A stretch of DNA of 64,000 nucleotides from Symsagittifera roscoffensis. Lineage: Eukaryota; Xenacoelomorpha; Acoela; Convolutidae. The notes below the pieces were generated by a model. It made no database searches, was not told where the DNA came from, and saw only the letters and a program-made list of their open reading frames with translations. Positions 10,247 to 20,672 of this stretch are shown in pieces. The stretch is taken from contig NC_087068.1 of assembly GCF_963678635.1 (NCBI RefSeq), positions 3,844,001-3,908,000 on the forward strand, in the 5' to 3' direction. Position 1 is the first letter of the stretch; every line of letters begins with the position of its first letter. A program made the translations under genes and the position numbers.

Positions 10247-12982
10247 ATGTCAAGTATGACGATCTCGGCTGAGCTCGCCGAAAGCGCTGTGCCGGATCTT
10301 TCTGACGTCATGTCTTCCAGAGTTGACATTGTCCGGTTCGTTCCGATTTCTCTTCGTAACGAGTGGTCTGAGGTTGTTGGTCACGCCCTTGACAACTGCG
10401 CCACCGCTCCGGACAATCTGAAAAACTGGACTCGGTTGCTCATGCTCCCCAAATGTATCTTGAAAGCCCCTCGCCGCGGAGGCAAGTCTCACGCCGCTAA
10501 AAACTGCAGAGACATTCGCCAAAGAATCAAGTCCTGGAAGGAGGGCAATATTTTGGACCTCTGGTCTAACGCTACCAAAGGACCTAAAGAGCGAACGAAG
10601 AAAAACAGCAAACCTTCTCCTGACTTTAATGTCCGCAGAGCCAAAGAGCTAGCAGGCCTCGGTCAGTTCGGCAGAGCAGCTAAAGCCCTGTGTTCCGATG
10701 GCCTCGTGTCCAAAAGTGACGAGTCGCTTAAGGACCTTCGCAGTCTTCATCCTTCCGCTGACCCTCCTGTCTTTTCTGGCCGGGATGAATCCCCTCTTGC
10801 CTACCAATTCGAATCTGAGTTCGTTCATAAGTCTCTCAAAAGTTTCCCGAGCGGCACTGCTGCCGGTCCTTCGCGCTGGTTTCCTGAGCACTTTGTTCAC
10901 GCCGTTGAGTGCCCCACTCCTCAGACTGCTGCCAGAACGTTAAAGTCTCTCAACAGGGTTGTTAATATCCTCGGTGCCGGGCAAGCCCCTTCTAGTCTCT
11001 CTCCGTGGCTGTGCAGTGCGAATCTCTTTGCCACCGCTAAACCCAAGGGTGGTGTCCGGCCTATTGCGGTCGGCGAAGTGCTCCGAAGGCTCACTGCTAA
11101 ATGCCTTGCTAAAGCCGCCAACGCTGAAGCTCGTGATTTTCTGTGTCCTCACCAGCTTGGAGTCGCTACCAGCGGTGGCTCGGAAGCCATCGTCCACGCT
11201 ACTAAAATGACAGTCAAAAAGTGCTCGGAACATGGTCACCAAGGCGTCTTAACAGTGGATTTTGAGAACGCTTTCAACACGCTAGACCGCACCGAGATCC
11301 TCCTTCAAGTTCGCAACCGTCTTCCCGGTCTCTCCGCCTTTGTTGAGTTTACCTACGGTCACCACAGTCATCTGCTGTTCGAGGATGTCATTCTCAACAG
11401 CGAGAAAGGAGTTCAACAGGGGGATCCGCTAGGGCCTCTCATTTTTGCGGTCACCCTGCACTCTCTAGTCGAATCTCTCAAGTCGGAAGTCCCCGGTCTC
11501 ACCCTCAACTGCTGGTACCTTGATGATGGGATTTGTGCCGGCAACGAAGACTCCTTGCTCAAGGCTCTCGAACTCATCACTTCCAACGGCTTGCATCTCG
11601 GCCTCAAAGTCAAGCACAGTAAGTGTGAGTTGTGGGCCCCTGTGGAGTTCTCCTCCATCCCCGTCTCTATCCCGAGAGCAGCGTCTAATGGCTTCGAGCT
11701 TCTTGGCGCCCCCATTGGTGATACTGAGTTCTCAGTTAAAGTCCTGGACAAACGCATCTCGAAGGCCACCAAATGTCTTGAAAAGTTACCTCTTCTTGAT
11801 GACCCCCAGCTCTCACTTGGCATCACTCGCACTTGCCTTGCTGCTCCCAAGCTGACGTACTCTCTTCGCACTCTGCCGCCCTCTCAGCCTGTCGCAGCTT
11901 CCCTGCAAGTTTTTGATGAACTCCTCCGCGATGCTCTTTCTGTCATAGTTGGCTCACCTGTTCCTGATCTTGCCTGGTCCCAGTCTTCCCTGCCTATCAA
12001 AGATGGCGGACTTGGCGTCCGGCAAGCTCGCGACCAACACATCCCTGCCTTCCTAGGGTCTTCGTGTCAGTCAGCTCATTTGGTCTCGTTTCTTACCGAA
12101 TGCGACATCACTGATACGCCGGAGTTCCTGCGTGCCTCGAACGACTTCCGTGAACAGTCTGGAAGCGTTAACACTCCCGGTTTTACTCAAGAAGCTTTCC
12201 AAGAGAAACTCGATAAGGCCACCTACAACGCTTTCTTCTCGTCTCTTCCCGATTCCCGCGAGCAAGCTCGTCTTCAGTCGCTCTCTCTGCCTTACGCCGG
12301 CGCTTGGCTTACCGCAGTCCCCATTAAAGGTCTTGGCCTGCACCTGCTACCTGCTGAGTTCCAAGCTGCTGTCAGATACCGCCTTGGTCTTCCTGTGTTC
12401 GCGTCTGCTCGTAGGTGCCCCGCGTGTCCGTCTGGCATTCTGGACGTCCTCGGGGACCACGCTGTCGCTTGTGGGGGGAGTGGTGGCCGGATCTCCCGTC
12501 ACGACAGACTACGGGACATTATTTTCAATGCTACCTCGGCTGCCTCTTTAGCCCCCATCAAGGAGCAACGGAACCTCATCCCTGGAGAACGGTCCAAACC
12601 CGGCGATATTTTTATCCCTACTTGGAGCGCTGGTCGCCCAGCTGCTTTCGACGTCACCGTGACATCCCCGCTGCAGTTATCTCTTCTCTCTCGTGCGGCG
12701 GAGACCCCCGGGGCGTCCCTGGAAGTTGCTGAGGACCGCAAATTTTCGAAACACGAGAAAAACTGTGAGGAACAAGGTATCAGTTTTTTCCCGTTAGCAG
12801 TCGAAACGCTCGGGGGTTGGTCCGCTTTAGCTATCAAAACCCTCAAGTCAGTTGCTATCCTCGCTGATGCCAGACGTTCTGGTTCACGTGACGCTCGTGT
12901 TGCCCCAGTTCGCCTTCTCCAGAGCCTCTCAGTGTGCCTCATGAGAGGAAACGCCACTATGATTGTCAGCCGGGCCATCTAG
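10247..12982 (+). CDS. Retrotransposon ORF2: reverse transcriptase with CCHC and restriction-like endonuclease
   Basis: 911 residues. The N-terminal 200 residues are basic and unrecognised. The RT domain covers about 255-470: motif A LTVDFENAF (Asp338), motif B QQGDPLGPLIF (390-400), catalytic motif C WYLDDG (Asp426, Asp427), then 'KHSKCELW'. The thumb and linker follow. Near the C-terminus is a zinc motif C724-x2-C727-x10-H738-x3-C742, then KPGD (Asp787) and AAFDVTV (Asp802), spaced as in the PD-(D/E)xK endonuclease of R2-like elements, with lysines at 832, 835 and 838 as candidates for the last catalytic residue. All key residues appear intact. Its predicted job is target-primed reverse transcription. 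Start: ATG three bases after the ORF1 stop. Confidence 0.9.
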   Translation: MSSMTISAELAESAVPDLSDVMSSRVDIVRFVPISLRNEWSEVVGHALDNCATAPDNLKNWTRLLMLPKCILKAPRRGGKSHAAKNCRDIRQRIKSWKEGNILDLWSNATKGPKERTKKNSKPSPDFNVRRAKELAGLGQFGRAAKALCSDGLVSKSDESLKDLRSLHPSADPPVFSGRDESPLAYQFESEFVHKSLKSFPSGTAAGPSRWFPEHFVHAVECPTPQTAARTLKSLNRVVNILGAGQAPSSLSPWLCSANLFATAKPKGGVRPIAVGEVLRRLTAKCLAKAANAEARDFLCPHQLGVATSGGSEAIVHATKMTVKKCSEHGHQGVLTVDFENAFNTLDRTEILLQVRNRLPGLSAFVEFTYGHHSHLLFEDVILNSEKGVQQGDPLGPLIFAVTLHSLVESLKSEVPGLTLNCWYLDDGICAGNEDSLLKALELITSNGLHLGLKVKHSKCELWAPVEFSSIPVSIPRAASNGFELLGAPIGDTEFSVKVLDKRISKATKCLEKLPLLDDPQLSLGITRTCLAAPKLTYSLRTLPPSQPVAASLQVFDELLRDALSVIVGSPVPDLAWSQSSLPIKDGGLGVRQARDQHIPAFLGSSCQSAHLVSFLTECDITDTPEFLRASNDFREQSGSVNTPGFTQEAFQEKLDKATYNAFFSSLPDSREQARLQSLSLPYAGAWLTAVPIKGLGLHLLPAEFQAAVRYRLGLPVFASARRCPACPSGILDVLGDHAVACGGSGGRISRHDRLRDIIFNATSAASLAPIKEQRNLIPGERSKPGDIFIPTWSAGRPAAFDVTVTSPLQLSLLSRAAETPGASLEVAEDRKFSKHEKNCEEQGISFFPLAVETLGGWSALAIKTLKSVAILADARRSGSRDARVAPVRLLQSLSVCLMRGNATMIVSRAI

Positions 12983-13254
12983 TCTTGTGCAGTTTATTAC
13001 GTTTTTTGCATTCCCAATTCTGGTGCTCCTTTGTTCCTTTGCTGTTAGCGCATTCCCCCTCTCTTTTCAATCCTCAATGATTCATCCCACATTTGTTGTT
13101 TATTTTGTATATGTAAGCAATTTTTATTATCGTATATTATTTTTATTATTTTTTAATGCTAAAGTTACGTTTTCCAAATTAAATTTGTTAAGTTCAAATG
13201 CAAATTAATTATCAGATTTTCTAGCGAAATTAAAACTTTACCATAGTCTGTTGG

Positions 13255-13450
13255 CCAAATCATTCAGTCATTTAGTTAAACTAGTTTTTAACCTCAAAAA
13301 AAATTTTCAATTTGATGACACTTGCTAATCATAAGCGCAATGAAGGAACCTTATCATAAGCGCAATAAATCATTCAGTCATTTCTTTAAAATTACTAACC
13401 TAAAAAAACTGTTTCGATTTGAAGACGCCTGCTAATCACAAGCGCAATGA
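13255..13450. repeat. Two-copy tandem repeat of about 115 bp
   Basis: The block from about 13257 ('aaatcattcagtcattt ... cataagcgcaatga') is repeated from about 13366 ('aaatcattcagtcattt ... cacaagcgcaatgaa') with moderate divergence. It lies immediately beyond the 3' region of the retrotransposon and could be target DNA or part of another repeat. Confidence 0.6.
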
Positions 13451-13649
13451 ATGGAATTTAACTATGTGACCTAATTGCCATTCAACAAAACTGGAAAAAT
13501 ATATAAGAACGAAAGCGATGAAGTCGATAAATAAAAAAATACCAAAGAAATGTCATTGAATTTTCTAAGGATGTATACTGTCAAAGACACTAAAAGAGTT
13601 TCACGGAGGTGTAAAAGGACAAAACCCAACAAACTGTATGAAAAAAGTC

Positions 13650-13830
13650 AATGGACGCCAAGAAACAGAAAATACGACTTACTTTTTGGAAAAATTTGAA
13701 CTTTCGAAGAAAAAAAATATGGCCTAAATACTCTTTGAAATTCAAAAACATTGTTTGTGATTGACAGTTTTTTAATCAAAATCGACAGAACTGGATCAAT
13801 AACTAAATTTTTAAATTTCAAGTGTAAAAA
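13650..13830. repeat. Dispersed repeat, copy 2 (matches 1800-2000)
   Basis: Shares 'aaacagaaaa', 'atatggcct' and 'actggatcaataa' in the same order with the copy at 1800-2000. No open frame with domain content. Located in intron 1 of the acyltransferase gene. Confidence 0.45.
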
Positions 13831-14835
13831 CTTTTTAAAGCATACCGAAAGCATGTACGATTCGATCCGATCCCTCCATACTCCATCACCTTTATGATTC
13901 ATGAAAACTCCAATTGGCTTAATCAGACCGGGCGAAGAAATCATTTGCTGGAAAATTGTCAGGAGAAATCTTAAACTCAACACAGAGGCGAAGTGGAGCT
14001 TCGAAACATTTGCGATAAAAAAAAACACATTGCGCTATAAAATAGTGAATGAAAAAAAAACAAAGTCAAAAAAATTTCTGAAAAATTATGTTGGAAAAAA
14101 TTATTTACAAAAATAACTTGACAAAAGTTGTAAGATTAGAGCTACAAAAAGTTCATATTTGTATCGGATAACGTTCATAAACAGCCCTTCAACAATGGAA
14201 AAAATTTACCGAGCGGCAAGAAAGGCGACAAACTTTGGGTCGTAACCTGTTGAGCCGAAAACTGTTGTTATAAAAAAATTCATAAAATTTAAATATTTTT
14301 ACGACCCATCCAAACTGAAACACATAATCTGAAACGAATATATTTTGCCTTCGAAATTACGCAAAATAAGTTGACAAAGTCGATATAACATAGACTGAAC
14401 CTGTTTGAATATTAAAAGAAAAAACTCAAAATCAGACATGGTAAATTTACAAATTTGTGAAGTTTCAGTAATAAAAGAATACTTTGAAAAGTAAACCGAT
14501 AAAACAAATCCTGCCAGAAAACATAGCGTTTAAAAAAAACGGAAATATCCCGACAGAAACTAGGACAAAACCACGAATCCGAAAAAATAGAGAATTTTTT
14601 GAAAAGACAATTACAACATGTAACTAATTACTACTTATATGATAGAAATGAAGTGAAGATCCTCTAGAAATGACAATAAGATCCTCTAGAAATGATCCCG
14701 TGGACAAAACTGTTTACCGGAAAAAAGTCTAGTACCCGGTTGCAACACCCTTGCTTATCGCAAGGGTAATAAATAACCAATTATCTAACCAATTGTCTAA
14801 ATTACCAGGTGATTTATGGATAGCAAGAAAATTAC
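13831..14835. other. Intron 1 near exon 1, repeat fragments only
   Basis: Contains the short dispersed motif 'cagaggcgaagtgga' near 13982, an 11-bp near-repeat 'gatcctctaga' at about 14658 and 14681, and the SINE-associated 'agtctagtacccgg' at 14727. No coding signature. Confidence 0.35.
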
Positions 14836-15368
14836 CTTATTATGTTCCCAAAGTCCTGGAACAGTGACATTACTCCAATGCCGTCTAGGAAACCATGGTT
14901 GCAGCGGAAGCTAATCAAGAAGCTACTGTAACGTGAAGGCACTTCATCTGACGGATTACGAGTTTCTGCCAACGGTCCAAAATTTATCGACCACAGGCTT
15001 GTACCATGCGGTGAAAGAGTACAAAGCTCCTCGCCCAAAAAGGTATCTGTGAAACTCTTTTTCTCATTGATGGTATCAACAATTTTGACATTGAAAGTGT
15101 CTTCTTTAGGTGCTTCACACCAATAAAGTATCTTGTTTTTCAATGTAAACCGTAATCTTAAAATCTCGTACTTTTGGTACAGCAAATCGAATAAAGACAA
15201 CAAGTCACCACTCGAAATAGCGCGACCCGTGTTTATTTGCATCACACATCCTATAGTAGCTCCACCGTTGTTCGAAATATTGTTGAAAGCAGTTTCCGGT
15301 CCACTACATTTTCTTACAATATTAGGATTTGGGCCATTGCTGCTCCCATCAACAGATTTTGTGGCCAT
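14836..15368 (-). CDS. Acyltransferase (condensation/CAT-like superfamily), exon 1 with active-site motif
   Basis: The start is ATG at 15368-15366, with a purine at -3 and G at +4; upstream frame is open but has no other ATG nearby. The exon gives 177 codons plus two bases, ending at a donor ATAAG|GTAATT (last base 14836). The sequence 'LYQKYEILRLRF' resembles the early helix and strand of condensation-type enzymes. At residues 156-163 it has C-N-H-G-F-L-D-G, corresponding to the HHxxxDG active-site motif with the first histidine replaced by asparagine; the catalytic-position His158 and structural Asp162-Gly163 remain. Joined to exons 2 and 3 the protein is 628 aa. Alcohol acetyltransferase, PapA-like and NRPS-condensation relatives are all possible. 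Confidence 0.7.
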
Positions 15369-15741
15369 TTCAATTGACGCCGAGGGCCTTACAATCAATC
15401 AAAATCGCCATTTTTCGAATTTGCGCATTTTTCCTGAAAAAAAATCAGCTTGGCTGAACCACTGGTAAAAGTGTAGCTCAGTTTCCCTGAGAGGCGAGTC
15501 ACTCAAAATAAGCATGGCAAGTTAGCAGACAATAAAAAAATGAAAGCTACTTATTGGAAAAAAATATTGAAAATTGTCAAAAATCGACAACTAAAATACC
15601 AAGCAATTATCGAGCTGCAGCAAAGGTAAAGCCGATTAAAATTGGGTAAACGCCCGTTGAGACGAAAACAAATTTGTTGTCATAAAACTTTCAGCTTTAA
15701 AGTACTGATACTCAAAGACCATCCGGAGTGCGGTCTGTGTT

Positions 15742-15792
15742 TAACCAATCAGAATCGAGACAATCTTCCTGTCTCGATTCTGATTGGTTAAT
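15742..15792. repeat. Perfect 22-bp-arm palindrome
   Basis: 'ttaaccaatcagaatcgaga' plus 'ca' (15742-15763) is the exact inverse of 15771-15792, with a 7-base loop 'atcttcc'. Similarity continues weakly outward on both sides, so it may be the centre of a larger foldback element. It lies about 375 bp upstream of the acyltransferase start codon. The 'accaatcaga' core also occurs in the elements at 6048 and 45622. Confidence 0.7.
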
Positions 15793-15799
15793 ACAGTGT

Positions 15800-17800
15800 C
15801 TGAATACGCGGTTTACTAAATATTGCTACGTAACCGCCCCATCCCCACCGCTCACTCACTCCTGAAACATTAAAAGCATGAAAGACTATCTGTTCCTTTC
15901 AAGCCAAGCAAAGATCACTAAGCCGGTAATACATAAGAGGCAACCGTATATATTATTATTATAGGGCGAAAAAAGCTTTTGAGAGGAAAGACAAAAAAGC
16001 TATTATACAAAGTCACTATACAAAGTACTCGTTTTACCAGTTATATAAGTACTCTTCAAGTGCTCTTCAAATAACAGTAACTGTAAAAATAAAGTTTAAC
16101 AATTATATTCCAAGAAACTAACAATAACTACATACCGGATGATACTATTTTAGCGAAAACACACATGTTTTCAATAGGCTTTATTCACTTTTTACTATTT
16201 CAAACTACACAAGTCAGGCGCTACCAGATTTACGTTCGCGTTGTGACAACTAAGCCGACAAAACATAGACTTACGGACGCTAGGTTGACAAGAGGCTGAC
16301 TTCGCAGCAAGTAAGCCACAAGGTAGGCCTCTGCGTTGTGACCGTTATCCCCGCTGAGGTAACAAAGCCGACGCTGTGACAACCAGAAGGCCGAAAGTAT
16401 CATAGTAACCGAGGTTACAGTCAGGAGTCCCTTCATCACATTATCCAGTCAAAATCCTCGGAATTTTCTACATAAGAAAATATATTGATAACAAGGAGAC
16501 GATTAGTGTTGATGTGTTTCTGCACAAACTCTGACAAAACAGAGGTAATGGCTTCAGAAAACTGAGGTCATTGCTAGACAGAAAACAGAGGGCATTGCTA
16601 GTCAAATACAGAGGTCTTTGCTGGAAAACTCTCTTGTTTTGATATTTTCAAGACTTAATCTTGATAGAAATTTTCGAAACTAAAGAAAGACTAGCATTCC
16701 AGCTTAATCCTGAAATCCTTCTTTTTTGAATCACTTAAATTACTAAACGCAAAAGTCGTTTCAATAATATAGTAACAGTGCAAAATTAACATTATGTACA
16801 GAAGTCACATAATCAATAAATGTGACATTCGACCAGAATGCACGAAAATGCAGTTTCGCATTCGAATTTTTATGGGCCAGAAAAGAACATCTGACCTGGA
16901 AGATTGATGGTTTTAACAGATTAGTGACGTTATTTGAATGATTAGACAAATCGGGAAGAGTTGGTGTTGACTGACATTTTAATTTTTAAAAATTCGAATT
17001 GTGACGTCACATTTCTGAGAAATGTTAAAAACGCCATTTTGGAACACAAAACAGAAAAAAAAATAGAACAAAAATAGTTGCAGTAGAAACAACTACGAGA
17101 AAATAACGACCGATTGAAGTTATAACTGGAAAACGTCAGAAACCGCTCCGAGTTGTAACGATTGTGCCGCTACAATCGTTACCGAGTAATTCACACGAAC
17201 GAGGAAGGGTATTGGGACGACGTTTCCAGCCTTCCTAAAAGGACGTTATTTCCCATGATTCCAGAATCCGGATGAGTCTCGGTCCCAGATCTCAAACTGT
17301 TTTATTTAAACTTTCAGCTTCCTGGTCATGTCCTGAGTTGAATTTAATTAACATCCCGATTCATTTTCAGAGAATGAAAAGCTAGGAGTGTGGGAAAGGA
17401 TTGATCCATCTTCGATGGGGCTGATGATTTTTATCTACTGAACAAAATCATTAGTAATGTAATAAAAAGTAGTAGCCCTGTTTTTAGGAGTGACCTCGTG
17501 GTCTGGGGATACTGAGACCCAGCCATGAGCTCACTATTCTTGCATATAATTAAATTAATTTGAGTGTTTTGACCGAAGCCGGAAACAGTAACGTTTTTGT
17601 CGACCCGATGTTAGGAAAACCACCAAAAGAACTGGCTTTGGCAGAGACGGTGAAAAGCATGTAGAGCTGTGTTTAGACGCTAGCCAGTCGTTTCAGAACC
17701 TGGCTTTATTTTCCGTCGATATGTACTTCCGGGCGAATGTTACAAAAAATAAATGTAACACAAGCAGTCCCGCCTCAAATCATCAGTTAGCTCGCTGAAA
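15800..17800. other. Intergenic DNA with dispersed repeat fragments
   Basis: The stretch 16230-16400 shares the motif 'acgctaggttgacaag' with 32873 and related text with 8525, so it belongs to the SINE-associated family. The stretch 16550-16680 ('aaaacagaggncattgctag') is homologous to about 24955-25070 next to the BEL element, so it may be part of a BEL LTR. No gene is supported from 16680 to 17800. Confidence 0.4.
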
Positions 17801-17809
17801 AAACAAGTT

Positions 17810-18760
17810 GTTGTTCTGATCAAGCTATCCAAGCAATGAAATTTTGAACAAATTCAAGTTAAGCCATATCGTAAATTAGTTTGAAAAAACTTCAGGTTTT
17901 ATAGAACGAATTGGTTCCCGAAAAATTGAAGTTTTTCTAAACAAACTATTCAAGCTAGAAACTTTGAAAAACTTCGAACTTTGAAAATTGTTCATGAAGC
18001 AAATCGTTGGCGCAACTCAAGGTTTTCATATGGAAGCTATTTAGGCGGTGAAACATTGAAATATTTCATAGAGCGAATCAATCCGCAAAAAACTGAAATT
18101 TTTCTAGTCAAGCCGAATGGAAACTTTGGAAGCGAATAAGTTGGAAGCACATTTTTTCAAAAAGCGAATAAGTTGGCAAAAAGTTCGATTTTTTCTCAGT
18201 AAGCTATGCAAACTATGAAATGAAACATTTCAATTTTCTTAACAGAGCGAGCTGGTTCGAAAAACGTTCCAGTTTTTCTATGCAAGCTAATCAAAACATG
18301 AAACTTTTTAACGTTTCTCAATTATTGAATAGACTGATATGGTTCACGAAAGGTATTAATTTATTGAGCTATGACACTCTGATCATTTCCATTTATTTCT
18401 AAACGTGGAAAATTTCGCGAAAAATTCAAAATTGTCTTAGCAAGCTGCTTAAACTAGGAAATTTTGAAAAACTAAAGTTAGTTCAAAAAGAAAACTGAAT
18501 GGCAAGCTGTTGTTCTGATGAAGCCTTTGAAGTGATTTCCAGGTTTTTCCTTAGTTTTTCAAATAATGGAGCAAGGAAATTCGAAAAAATCTAAGCTTTT
18601 CCAAAGCAAACAATTCAAGTTAAGTATATTCATTGCAATTAATTGGTTCATGAAAAGCTTTTATAAGCAATCTATTCGAAATTCTGAAGCTAAAACCTTA
18701 AAGTTTTCGAAGAAAGCTTTTCAAGCATGAAATGTTGAAATAATTCCGTTTGTGTCATAG
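17810..18760. repeat. Degenerate tandem satellite
   Basis: Loosely repeated phrases recur at irregular intervals of roughly 100 bp: 'gaa(a)tttt(g)aa', 'gcgaat(t/a)ggttc', 'gaaaaa-ttga-gtttttct' and 'caagctat-caa'. The array is old and full of indels; the copy number is roughly eight or nine. No coding potential. Confidence 0.45.
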
Positions 18761-18960
18761 ACGAAGTTTTTTTTAGAATAGAGGTTGCTCTTTTCAAGAG
18801 ATTCGGTGCAGATTGAAATGAATCTGTGAACGCAAAAATTAAAACCAAATTTATGCAAGAACTGTCCAGCCTTGAAGTTGGATCGAGTTCATCTTCCTCT
18901 GATGGTTGCTCTGAATGAATCTTAAATTTTTCGCTCGATAGTCTTTTCCACATAGTTTTC

Positions 18961-19290
18961 TAAAACATTTTACGCATTCTGTTCTGTTAAAAATTGCGTT
19001 CATAGCACATTCCAACCGACTTTCATTTTTTATATAGGGCGAACAATTGAATTGAAACAGTTCAGAAACCTTGAATGTTTGGTTTTAGAATCGAAACACA
19101 ATTCAGTCAAAAAAGAAACTTGAAATAAAAAAGTACGAGAGTTTTTAATATAGACTTCATACTTCAATATCAATTTCAGTTTACTCGGTATTCAAAAACT
19201 TACTCTTCAGTGTTCATCAAGCAACAGTAACTCTAAAAATAATTCGAGCCCGTGTAAACATATCCGTTGATCTGCAAATTGAATTTTTTT
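18961..19290. repeat. BEL-associated leader or LTR-like repeat, partial copy
   Basis: 'caacagtaactctaaaaata' near 19217 and 'tccgttgatctgcaaattga' near 19262 match phrases near 25200, 25400 and 25540. Together with the neighbouring gag relic this suggests part of a BEL-element 5' region. Confidence 0.4.
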
Positions 19291-19299
19291 TACTATTAA

Positions 19300-20000
19300 T
19301 CCTATTGCTAGTCACAAATTCTTTCGTTCTGATGTTGTCATTGATCATTAATTCTCACGCTCCAAATTTGGATGTCTGTCTTGGAAAGTTTGAACTGACC
19401 ACTCTGTTAAATAGAAGCAACTCTTGTGATATCAGTTCTTTTCTACAAGAACATCTGCTGCTCATGCTCAGGTTTATGGGGTCTGGAAGTAGATCCTTGA
19501 ATCACCTCTAATTTCTTGACTCTGTTTTCTGAGAACACCCTGAGTCGAGTAAATTCAAGAGCTTCAGTAATCTCGTTGGAAGTTTCTCGAAGAGACTGAA
19601 ATGCGACAACTTGTTTTCTACGGATCTTCTGAGTTCTTTGATCAATTGAGAAGTCTCATTGAAAACTGAGTGTAGCTGAAAAAGCTGAGATACGGTTTCC
19701 GTTTGAATTGCAGTGAATCAATGATTCCTTGATGACAAGAGCGCCCAAGGGATTACACGATTGTTTTTTTTAATCTGTGCTCTAGCACTTGAGCACACTT
19801 TTCTAGCATTTGAAGCGCTTGAATTGCATTTGAAGCGCAAATTTTAATTTGTTGGTGAATGAGTTAGAACAAACTACGGGTAAATGAAATGAATAATTTT
19901 TTACAAGAAAAATAACATGCGTTTTTATTTGAGTTTACATTAGAAAAATCAACTTATCAGTTAAAATGTGCTTTGCTTGCTCGAATGTTTCCGCCACCGT
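19300..20000 (-). pseudogene. Partial second copy of the BEL/Pao gag region
   Basis: The stretch 19305-19740 is homologous, in the same orientation, to 24260-24720 of the BEL element below (for example 'attctttcgttctgat' at about 19317 and 24268). The sequence 19890-19990 ('aacatgcgtttt', 'cagttaaa', 'tttgcttgctc') matches 24860-24945. Multiple stops on the minus strand. This is a second, truncated insertion or a segmental copy of the same element. Confidence 0.6.
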
Positions 20001-20672
20001 TGATCTTTGATCAATCTTTTTGCTTTTCAGAAGCAGACGATATTAAGAAGTAGCAAGAAGAAAGCGGATGTAATGAAATTGTCGGGTTTGATTTCTGGGA
20101 AGGTGGCAATTGCGAAGAAGGTGGGTAAGGTGAACTTGGAGTATAGGGTGGTCTTCTGGCGGCTGGAGTTGGTGGATGCAGCCCCTGATTCTGTGGTGCA
20201 GAAAAAAAGGATCCGAAAGTATCGTTATAGGAAAAATCGGAAGGATGAGTCTGGAAGAATGGCGAGGAAGAGGAGTTGGAGGACTGACAATTGTTTTTTA
20301 TTTTCAATTTTGAGGTTTTTTTGGTTTTGATCTAATTATGTTTTTAAACTTGTTATTTTTTATCTCGCATCATTTTTTATCGGCAATTTTTGCAATCATA
20401 ACATTGTTTGTGTACTAAACTTGCCATTCCTTTTTTTAACTTGCAGTAACATCACTAGACTACCGTTCAAGCAAATGAAGAAAAGAACGATCTCAAACGC
20501 TCATTCGCTCATTCGACGAAAACAACCTGGTCACTCAGACAACTAGTGGGACGAGAAATCATAAAAGCAGCGAACGCAATGAAATCATAAAAGCAGGGGG
20601 CAATGATACTCAGGCAGGGCATTCAAGAGAGGCTACATCAATAGCCACAGCCCTGAACCTCTGAACAGGTCT

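Larger units (their letters stand above)
9430..13220 (+). mobile_element. Non-LTR retrotransposon with 2A, chromo-barrel, RT and restriction-like endonuclease
   Basis: A GC-richer block set in AT-rich intron DNA. A leader of about 230 bp precedes ORF1 (9662-10243) and ORF2 (10247-12982), and a T-rich 3' region of roughly 240 bp follows. Limits are estimated from composition; I could not find a target-site duplication or a clean poly(A) tail. The RT plus C-terminal CCHC and restriction-like endonuclease (no N-terminal apurinic endonuclease) places it with the early-branching LINE groups (R2, NeSL, Hero, Utopia and relatives). It lies antisense to its host gene, inside intron 1. Lack of stops over 911 codons suggests a recent insertion. 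Confidence 0.8.

Noticed and set aside
10250-12978. Many open frames antisense or out of frame within ORF2
   Set aside because: Shadows of a GC-rich 911-codon coding frame.
20007-20330. 107-codon plus-strand and 98-codon minus-strand frames
   Set aside because: Low-complexity Lys/Arg- and Ser/Pro-rich text on opposite strands of the same purine-biased DNA; no family.
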